This document shows, piece after piece, positions 57,200 to 64,000 of a stretch of DNA of 64,000 nucleotides; position 1 is the first letter of the stretch; each line of letters starts with the position of its first letter. This stretch comes from Xiphias gladius. Taxonomy: Eukaryota > Chordata > Actinopteri > Istiophoriformes > Xiphiidae. The notes under the pieces were generated by a model. That model had not been told where the DNA came from. It saw only the letters and a list, made by a program, of their open reading frames with translations, and searched no databases. Position numbers and translations under genes: made by a program. The stretch lies in the NCBI RefSeq assembly GCF_016859285.1, contig NC_053409.1, positions 25,408,476 to 25,472,475 of the forward strand. Reading direction: 5' to 3'.

Positions 57200-60100
57200 T
57201 ATTTCCTATTTCCACCTCCTGCACCTACAATAAAACATTCTATGGTCAACTGGGCTATAAGTAGACAAAAGACAGTGTTTAATATCAACCTGTTTAATAT
57301 CTGTGAATCAAATTCCAAAAAACTTTAATCAACAGCATCAATGTCGTCGCCCAATGATTTTCCTAAAAGACGCTTGGCTTCGGTTTCCTTGTTGCTGTAG
57401 GCAACTTACAACTACGGATGCTTAAGGTGACTCGAACATCACCAAGTGACCATGAATGATCACTGGTTCAGATGAGAATGAATACAAGGAAAAGTCCTCA
57501 AAGACAGCGACGAAGTTCGCAATGGTCATTTCCTAACCATCAGCTTTTCTACGCGCTCACTGGCCTTGCCGCTGTGGTCTATTCATAACCAAACACGCAA
57601 CTGGCTGAGATACAAATAGAAAGCCGAGAGAACGAGGGCAAACAAAGAATCCTTTGGACACTGATTCCTCCCAGTGAACCGATTCACTCTCTTCTCCAGA
57701 AACTGAGAGGAAAACTAAAGGATCCAGCAAATGACTCAAAAGGTGCAACTCATTGGAAGAGTACGCACCAGACCTTGGACGAGGTCTTCAGAACCTGAGT
57801 CCCTTTTAGATTCGGTGTCCTATATCTGCCGCGTAGGACAGACATAGTCCCCCAGAGTACACCCAGATAAATGTACTAAATATCAGGTCAAGGTGGACGG
57901 AGTTCATCTGAACCCGGAGACGAGACTTTAAATGGAACATTTCAAAAGTGAGAAATGTAAGGTGAGACCTCTTATTAAGTCAACAAATTAGATTTGAGTT
58001 CTTATGGTTTACATCTTTTTTATTATTTATTATGATTATTTTCTTTTTCTCCTTGTAATTTATCAAAGTGGGTCTTAAATGTGCGCCATAAATCATAACT
58101 ACAAGGACAGACTCCACTTGATCATTTGGGTGTTTTTTTTTCTTCATCTTTCTTTTCCTCCTCCTTTTTAAGATTTATTCGTTATTTATTTGTGCATTTA
58201 ATTTCTTTGAATAAATAAACGGGCCTAAGGAGGTGTGGGTTTTGCAAAGCCCCCTCTGCAGGTCACACTCCTGCCGATAAATAACGAAACGAATCGAAAC
58301 AAAAACAAAAACAAAAACAAAACAGGCGAGGGGTTTACAGGCTTTTTTCCGCCTTTTCTTTTTGACCTACTTTTAAAAATTTGTTCAAAAGGCATCAATA
58401 GACAACCTCTGTGTTTTCTACGTATAAAGGTTTAAATGTGGATCTGACTGTCAGCTTCTCATCTTAAGGGATTTTCTAGTTTTCTATCTGTAAAGCATGG
58501 TGAATGCATGCATGCATACACACTGGTTTTTTTTGTTTTTTTTAGATGTTCAGAGAGAGAAACTGAGCAGAAATCCGGTCATAAAGCAGAAGTAAACCCC
58601 CTCCTCCTCCTCTTCCTCCCTCCGCAGCCAATCTCGGCCTCCCGTTCAGTCAGCAAACACAACATCGATTGTGTCGAGTGTTGACAGAGCAGGGCCGAGT
58701 GTCGGCGTTGGCATGGCAACCGGAGAGGAGATAAGATAATCACGGAGCTGCTGCTGGAGCCTATTGAACGCGCGGGTCGGGAGGTCCGCGCACGGAGACG
58801 GGGAAAGAACACAAAGACGGACGCTGACCTGATAACAGGACGAGCAGGAGCCGCGAGCGTCTGCTACGTCTTCCTCCGCAGGCAGCAGAAGAAGGGCTAC
58901 GCATTCGAAGATTACTACACCGCATCGTACGTTAGATGTAATTTAGATAGAAGGCAGCCGAGCTATGCCAGGTACACAGGCATTCTCGGGGAGCCGCGTT
59001 TGTTCGTTCCCGCGATCTTGATGTTGCTGAGGGTCAATTTCAGTCAGTGCACGCAGATGATGGTCGAAATGACAGGAAGTTGAGGGGTACGACCCCCGGC
59101 TGGGCTCGAACCGCCGCCATCATTTGGCGCAGGACACTTACACAAACCAGATCAGTCAGTATATCTGGATGCATCGAACGTATCAATAATATTTCAATGT
59201 ATCAGTCGATACGCCGGGTGATCTGGGGCAAGTAGGGCAAAGCCCCACCTGCTGGCAGCGGAAGAAAAGCGTGTTTTTAGTGGTAACGTGTAAAAATGAA
59301 CAAAATTCGGGCTCAATTCATGACATAAAAAAAAAAATCATCATTTGCTGCTGATATTAACCTTTGCTCTACTATTTAAAGTCGGTGGCTGGTAGGATCG
59401 TTTTGAATTGGTGTTTTTAAAATTGCATTTGCCCCTCCCTGCCAAAACAACAATATTCTGCCTCACTTTCTTCTCGTTAACATAGTGTAAATATTATATA
59501 CGTTTTGTTCATTTCTAGTCAATTGAGCTTTGAATGACTAGTCTTAATTTTCAGACCACTTTCGAACTTGAGATGTTGTAACTTGAGGTTGTTTTTTTTT
59601 AATTGAAATGACGAGAGTTCGCTCAACTCATCAAATCAAGTTTGTAAAGAAACTAAACTAACGTATTAACGGACTGAAACCCACCAGTGACTCTCTTTTT
59701 CTGCAGTTTTGATGAAAACAGACAGGATGGAAACTTGCTGTGTGTCTTTAATGCTTCAAGTCTTGGTTGTTTCTTTGCGTAATAATGAAAACGACGGCGA
59801 CCCACGAGAAAGGTTAGAGTTGAGTTCAGTCCCGAACCCCGTACACAGTGAGCGGGGGCAGCCTCGCATGTTGTCCTTGTACCGACTCCGGTACAAAATG
59901 GCTGCACCTGAAGAAATGACTCTTTACACTCCACATAATATTTTAAGTTTATTGAAGTTGTTTTTTTTTAAAAATGACCTATAACTAGCCTTTTAACGTC
60001 AGTTGAGCAGCCCAGATGTTTGAGGCGGCAGCGGAACTTACGTTTCTGACTTGAATGACCTTAAACCTGCCCACGGTTTCTGGTAATGAAAAGCAGATGG

Positions 60101-60474
60101 TACAAATTTGCTGCCAGGTGTGTGAGACTGTCTGATGCCCCGGCAGGAGCATCTGTTCACGCTCAGCGTTAGAATACTAACATCAGCAACCAGTGAGTCT
60201 TTTCACAAACGCCCGTACTTGCAGTAAAATCACAGCAGAGGATTATTATTATTATTATTATTATTGTTATTATTATTATTAGCAGCGGTGGTACTAGCCG
60301 TAGCGTTAGCGGCGGCACTGCTGTTATGTAACTGTACAGATAAGCTGCTACAACGTGGATCTCCCAGTTTCTCTGGAGCTCCACCGATCCAACCTCATCT
60401 GTTATTAATGAAGCGTTTCTAGATGTCAGTATCACCCCGCGTGTCTCTGTGGGTATGTGTGTGTGTGTGTGTGA

Positions 60475-60514
<40 letters not shown>

Positions 60515-62200
60515 GTATTTCTGTCTTTATGAGGACCAGTCTGAGTCATAGGCCTCACGCTGTGAGGACACTTTGGGAAAGTGAGGAGATTTGGCCGGTC
60601 CTCACAACATTAAAGGGCTTGTTTGAAGGTTAAGACTTGGTTTTAAGGTGCATGTTAGGAATGTGTGTGTGTGCTTGTGTGTGTGTGTGTGTGTGTGCGC
60701 GTGTGTGTGTGCATGTGTTTCTTTGTGTGTGCAATGTATATAGGGTCTAACAACCTCTCAGTCACCAAATCACACTTTGAAACTGGGAGCAATCTGTGCA
60801 GTAAACACCTCCCCCACACACACACACACACACACGGGGTGATTATTATTCATGAGCTTCTGTTTTCTGGCCAAAGCATCGTGGTGGAGAACGAAGGAAA
60901 TATCAACTATTTATCTCGACGCCTCGGCGAGCCGTGTTTGGTTTGTTTCCTCCACACGAACCTGAGAGGATAACATGGCAGAGTGATAATCCGCTCGCAG
61001 CTGAATGGTGATGATACCTCTGCCAAGCATGATGGGTAACAGCAGGGCTGCGGTCGGCTCACTGACCCCATTAAGCAATCCCTGCCTCGGTTTATCTGTT
61101 TATTTCATATTTGGCGATTTTTACGACCGGAAAGTGCGAAATGATGTTGAAACTTGTTTTAAGTTTTGTGAGGATTTCTCATTGGGTTTGTGAAGACTAA
61201 GTCTGGGCTGATGTGTGGACGTGTTTTCAATCAGCTTCTTACTGATTATACCAATATAAGAGCACGGCATCCCGCAGAAAGCGCCGACCCTGAACACACC
61301 ATCAGAGATTCCTCTATCTTTTTTGTTTTGTTTTGTTTTTGCCCTTCCCACTGGTTTGAAGTGGGCTTGCCATCGTTGGAGCAAGGTGATATTTTCACCT
61401 TCAAATCAGAATTTAACAATATGACCAGTGCTGGAAGGTAACTAAGTACATTTACTCAAGTACTGTACTAAAGTACAATTTTTGATGTACTTGTCCTTTA
61501 CCTGAGCATTTCTCATTTATGCTACGTTTTACTTCTACTCCATCACATTTCAGAGGGAACTTTTTTTACTCCATTACATTTGTTTGACAGCTACAGTTTA
61601 GGGTGAGCCTGGAAACCAGACCCCCCCACATTCATATACATTTCCATCCATCTTGACACAGGCCGGGCCAATCACAACCATTTATCTAAAATGGGGCGGG
61701 TCCGCGACAGCATTAAGCGAACTGGACGGTATATTTTCTCCGAAAAAACAGAACAAGCAACTGCACTTGCGTGTGATGTAGTGTTTCGTTTTGTTGCTCA
61801 ATCCCTTTATTTTGTTTTACACACAAAACATGCGTCCGACTTATAAAACGTGATGCTTTACGACAATTTTATATGAGAGAGTGAGTTTTATAGAGTTTAA
61901 AGTCTGTTAAACTGTAAATTATAAATGATATTAGATGATTCTAAATGTCAGGCTGCAGTACCTCAGGGTTCCCGGTGGAGGAGCTGTCTGTGGCGTCAAT
62001 TTTGCCGTGATACGTGGCCTTCTCCGTGTCCTCGCTGCCGTCTGCGGCCTGCCGGTTCATACTCGGGGCGGGACTGTCCCTGGCGCCGGATGCCTCGACC
62101 CCGGTGGGTTTCTCCAGAGAGCGAGCAGACGCCCTCTCGCTTTCTTCTAACGCCGCCGAGAGCGGGTCCCGGAAACCCTGCCGGCTCTGGGCCTCCATTT
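53763..62200 (-). CDS. syt16: synaptotagmin-16, 3' part of the gene (last 4 coding exons; 5' end outside window)
   Basis: Exons 62200-61962, 56557-56096, 55530-55344 and 54076-53763 join with consistent phases (2 nt lead-in; 0; 0; 1). They give 399 residues plus stop. Human SYT16 is about 645 aa, so roughly the first 240 residues lie beyond the right edge. The order is a Ser/Glu-rich linker, C2A (from [20 protein letters not shown]), a linker with [19 protein letters not shown], then C2B ending CRWHVLLEA. The SYT14/SYT16 group are atypical synaptotagmins whose C2 domains are regarded as calcium-independent, with roles suggested in membrane trafficking. The acidic calcium-loop residues of classical synaptotagmins are not evident: the C2A loop reads [11 protein letters not shown] prefer SYT16 to SYT14 because of [24 protein letters not shown] and linkage to sgpp1. 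Confidence 0.9.
54077..55343 (-). other. syt16: syt16 last intron (1.27 kb), mostly a Tc1-like insertion
   Basis: Bounded by GTCTGC (55343) and TGGTCAAG (54077). Apart from about 180 bp next to the last exon, which is GA-rich (54089-54144), and about 60 bp at the other side, it is filled by the transposon at 54259-55282. Confidence 0.8.
54259..55282 (-). mobile_element. Tc1/mariner-type DNA transposon, decayed
   Basis: Imperfect terminal inverted repeats of about 30 bp: ACACTCACCGAGCACTTTAT TAGAAACACC at the left and GGTGTTCCTAATAAAGTGCT TGGTACGTGT at the right. The minus strand carries transposase remnants: [30 protein letters not shown], and in the next frame [13 protein letters not shown], the conserved stretch holding the last acidic catalytic residue of this superfamily. 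A frameshift lies at about 54.64 kb and the N-terminal DNA-binding part is not intact. The element is inactive. Confidence 0.85.
55344..55530 (-). CDS. syt16: syt16 coding exon (C2A-C2B linker and start of C2B)
   Basis: The acceptor GGTCAG|AGCGTG starts the exon at 55530, phase 0. The donor CCACCAG|GTCTGC at 55344/55343 leaves one base. The 187-nt exon encodes [20 protein letters not shown], then [40 protein letters not shown] and PP. The Ser-rich linker is a typical phosphorylation-prone segment. The donor is not a strong consensus (GTCTGC), so usage should be confirmed from RNA. Confidence 0.9.
55531..56095 (-). other. syt16: syt16 intron between the C2A and linker exons
   Basis: A 565-bp intron, GTGAGC (56095) to GGTCAG (55531). 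A 66-codon minus-strand frame (55800-56000) is rich in Lys, Arg and Glu but matches nothing in the family and has no ordered splice sites. Confidence 0.8.
56096..56557 (-). CDS. syt16: syt16 coding exon (C2A domain)
   Basis: A 462-nt phase 0/0 exon. The acceptor is CCTTCTCAG|CAAGAT and the donor CTCAAG|GTGAGC. It contains essentially the whole C2A domain: [80 protein letters not shown] and [10 protein letters not shown]. The [12 protein letters not shown] polybasic stretch is typical of the group. A shadow open frame in another register covers the same bases on the plus strand. Confidence 0.93.
57169..57199 (+). repeat. (TAA)n microsatellite
   Basis: About ten uninterrupted TAA units. Confidence 0.97.
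58580..59083. other. CpG-rich block inside a syt16 intron; possible alternative promoter
   Basis: The sequence from about 58.58 to 58.95 kb is richer in G+C and CpG than its surroundings. On the plus strand 132 codons are open between stops (58685-59080), reading for example [40 protein letters not shown], with no ATG before about 59018. I do not recognise it. On the minus strand a donor-like CAG|GTCAGC could serve an alternative first exon of syt16. Confidence 0.25.
60240..60280 (+). repeat. (ATT)n microsatellite
   Basis: About 13 ATT units with one GTT interruption. Confidence 0.96.
60455..60510 (+). repeat. (GT)n microsatellite
   Basis: GT run with one AA interruption, followed about 150 bp later by another imperfect (GT)n at 60661-60735. 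Confidence 0.96.
61429..61605 (+). repeat. left end of a hAT-like 'AAGTA' family element
   Basis: It starts CAGTGCTGGAAGGTAACTAA, then GTACATTTACTCAAGTACTG, TACTAAAGTACAATTTTTGA, and TTCTACTCCATCACATTTCA. This is a good match to the left terminus of the family and begins at a hAT-like CAGTGSTGGAA. The segment after it (61606-61740) also looks repetitive. Confidence 0.6.
61962..62200 (-). CDS. syt16: syt16 coding exon (linker upstream of C2A)
   Basis: The acceptor CCCCCTGCAG|AAATGG (exon starts at 62200) is preceded by a pyrimidine tract, and the donor CCTGAG|GTACTG ends the exon at 61962. Two bases finish a split codon; the frame then reads [20 protein letters not shown] and on to STGNPE, joining [11 protein letters not shown] in the next exon. 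The segment is polar and low-complexity, as expected for the linker. The upstream exon is not found between 62.2 and 64.0 kb. The ATG near the start could alternatively begin a short isoform. Confidence 0.75.
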
Positions 62201-62868
62201 CTGCAGGGGGAGGGCAACAGGGTAGGAAAGTCAGCATTGGGCCCTCTGCTGGTTGGTCTTAAATCGGTGGCTGTAAGGACAGTGTGTCTGTGAGCAGGGA
62301 AGTAATCTCCACTTTCACATTTTCAGTTTGATTAATAAAAGCCCACTAAACCGTGTCCTCTGACCGTCCAACCACCAAAATCCAGATGGGAGAAGCTCTG
62401 AGTTGATTAAAATATTAAAATGCTCAATTGATCCTTTATTGCCCTGGATTACGCCTTTCAGGCAACATACAAGCTGCCCTACCTTCTTGGTGGACGTTGG
62501 CTTGCTTAAAACCAATCCGGTCACTTACAGAGACAGTTGTTGTGGATGGTGGAAACAAAGAAAGACAAAAAAATGACCTGGTTGGATATGATTGTCTCCT
62601 CCGAGATCCCATCTAATTTAGTCTCAGAGACCTGAAACAAGCTTCCCAAACCTCGTTTGGCACGGCCGTGTGTTAACAGAGGAGGTATTGTGTAATCTGT
62701 CAAACCGTGGCCTTTTCTCTGAGACAGAAGGACTCGGAGAACAGGCCGTACCTCAGACCAATCAATAGCAATTATCTCCAATTCCCTGTCATTAAGGTGG
62801 GTCTGACTGTTACATCAGTGGCTGCAGAGAGTGTTCACCGTAGCAACAAGCTGAGGTGAGTCACCAGC

Positions 62869-62871
<3 letters not shown>

Positions 62872-62908
<37 letters not shown>
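62872..62908 (+). repeat. (GT)n microsatellite
   Basis: About 18 uninterrupted GT units. Confidence 0.97.
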
Positions 62909-62911
<3 letters not shown>

Positions 62912-63061
62912 TTACGGCAACGGTCACATATCGGTAAAAGACGATAAATAAATACCGGTCGAGACGGAGTGACCCGGAGCAGAGAATGTCACCACCCACC
63001 AACAACCACCTGCTCATTTAAAAAAAAAAAAAAAAGGAGGAGTACCTTTAACCCCCTAGGA

Positions 63062-63165
63062 ACTGGGATTTTTTTTTGGCCTCTTGGGGACAACAGAAGC
63101 AAGCTGGGAACACAACACTGACACATCATCCCCTCTCAAATTGATATGGTGAACGCAAATTGTCG
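63062..63165 (+). repeat. dispersed repeat, copy 3 (partial)
   Basis: It reads TTTTTTTTGGCCTCTTGGGG, ACAACAGAAGCAAGCTGGGA and ACACAACACTGACACATCAT, parallel to the copy at 49381-49515 and more diverged. Confidence 0.5.
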
Positions 63166-64000
63166 GTGCTTTCATCCCGAGTAGCTTGGTTTTGGTGCCG
63201 CTGAGGCTTCCGGACCCGTTTGTGCTGATGTGCTACTCTTCTTCTTTATCCACGTTTATACTATACATGTAAATGTGTGTGAGATTTTGGCTTGTGACAG
63301 CGTTGCAGGATTCAGGCTCAGATGATAATCCAGATTAAGTTCTGGTGGATGTTGGGATTATCATTAATCGCAATTTTTAGGAATAGAATTTCAGCAACCA
63401 CATTACTTACACCTTTGGTAATGGGAGTTTCATATCTAACCACAGAAATACCCAGACTAAGATGAAATATATACCGAATATACTGCTACAGCTTTGAGTT
63501 GATCAATTACTAAACAAATCTACAACAACAACAACAAACAAGTTGCTCATTATCTATGTTGAAAAAAACAACAATTTAACCGTCAAGGCAGAATAAAAAT
63601 CGTCCGGTTTGTTTGCTACTTTCTCGTCCTGTTCTGTGTACAAACGTGCCCTAATTAATGCTGCGGCCTGTCCACACTCATCCAGTCTCCTTGAGCTCTT
63701 TACAGTCTCTAATCTGCAGTAAAAATGGTATTTGGAGCTTTTTTGGATCATTGACACTGGGATGGATTCATGCTGGATCGCACTGGTTTTCCTGTTCGAC
63801 GGAGTTTACAGTGTCCAGTTTGAAAGCGGTAAACCGGCGGAGCCTGCGGCCCTACCTGACCCCCCCATATAAAGTCAAACTCAGTTACTAACTACACATG
63901 AGTTCGGTCGGGTCAGTTGGAAGCTCCCTGCGAAGCTCTGGCGACTGACACGAGTAGAAAGAGGAACATTTTAGCAAGACAAAGAGAGTCAGACAACTTT

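Larger units (their letters stand above)
56558..61961 (-). other. syt16: syt16 intron upstream of the C2A exon (5.4 kb)
   Basis: Bounded by GTACTG (61961) and CCTTCTCAG (56558). Contents: (AAT)n (57169-57199), an (AAAAC)n run (58296-58323), a CpG-rich block with a long ATG-poor open frame (58580-59083), (ATT)n (60240-60280), (GT)n tracts (60455-60510 and 60661-60735) and an 'AAGTA' repeat start (61429-61605). Nothing else stands out. Confidence 0.75.
62201..64000 (-). other. syt16: syt16 upstream intron sequence (1.8 kb to window edge)
   Basis: The next upstream syt16 exon should end with one leftover base, and none could be placed here. The region holds a (GT)n tract (62872-62908), poly-A (63020-63035) and a partial third copy of the 48190/49381 repeat at 63062-63165. 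Short frames such as 63554-63757 (minus) show no family signature. Confidence 0.6.

Noticed and set aside
61925..62293. 122-codon plus-strand frame
   Set aside because: Antisense shadow of the syt16 linker exon at 61962-62200.

Overview
The window is vertebrate nuclear DNA and almost certainly teleost fish. Coding exons are short, have GT/AG splice boundaries and sit in long introns. There are CpG-rich first exons and many (GT)n tracts. Several dispersed repeat types look like those common in ray-finned fish: a tRNA-like-headed repeat, hAT-like and other MITE-like families, a Tc1/mariner-type element and a LINE fragment. Most long open frames are chance frames. The longest runs near 29.5-30.1 kb are translations of a CA/TA microsatellite.

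Three protein-coding genes are supported, all on the minus strand, in transcription order syt16 - sertad4-like - sgpp1. (1) 53.76-62.20 kb: the last four coding exons of synaptotagmin-16, giving both C2 domains and the stop. Its 5' part lies beyond the right edge. (2) 35.75-41.78 kb: a compact gene with a clear SERTA domain, most like SERTAD4, in three inferred exons. (3) 4.98-31.34 kb: a complete sphingosine-1-phosphate phosphatase (sgpp1) in three exons separated by two introns of about 12.4 kb each. All exon phases agree and all three phosphatase motifs are intact.

In human, SYT16 and SGPP1 are both on 14q23, while SERTAD4 is next to SYT14 on 1q32. A SERTAD4-like gene beside SYT16 therefore suggests a whole-genome-duplication copy (ohnolog) that the human SYT16 locus no longer has. 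This is the most interesting gene-level inference here.

Regions from left to right: 1-4.8 kb is sequence downstream of sgpp1 with no gene I can support. 5.5-17.9 kb and 18.0-30.5 kb are sgpp1 introns with repeats, a pyrimidine tract followed by an exon-like plus-strand frame (24.4-25.1 kb), and a roughly 520-bp alternating purine-pyrimidine tract (29.5-30.1 kb). 30.5-31.9 kb is sgpp1 exon 1 and its CpG-rich promoter. 32-35.7 kb holds hAT-like repeats, a decayed LINE flanked on both sides by GATA-type microsatellite, and the probable sertad4-like 3' UTR. 41.5-42.3 kb is the CpG-rich sertad4-like promoter. 42.3-53.4 kb is repeat-rich intergenic DNA. 54.26-55.28 kb is a Tc1-like element inside a syt16 intron. 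I see no prokaryotic-type system, CRISPR array, viral gene or toxin gene.
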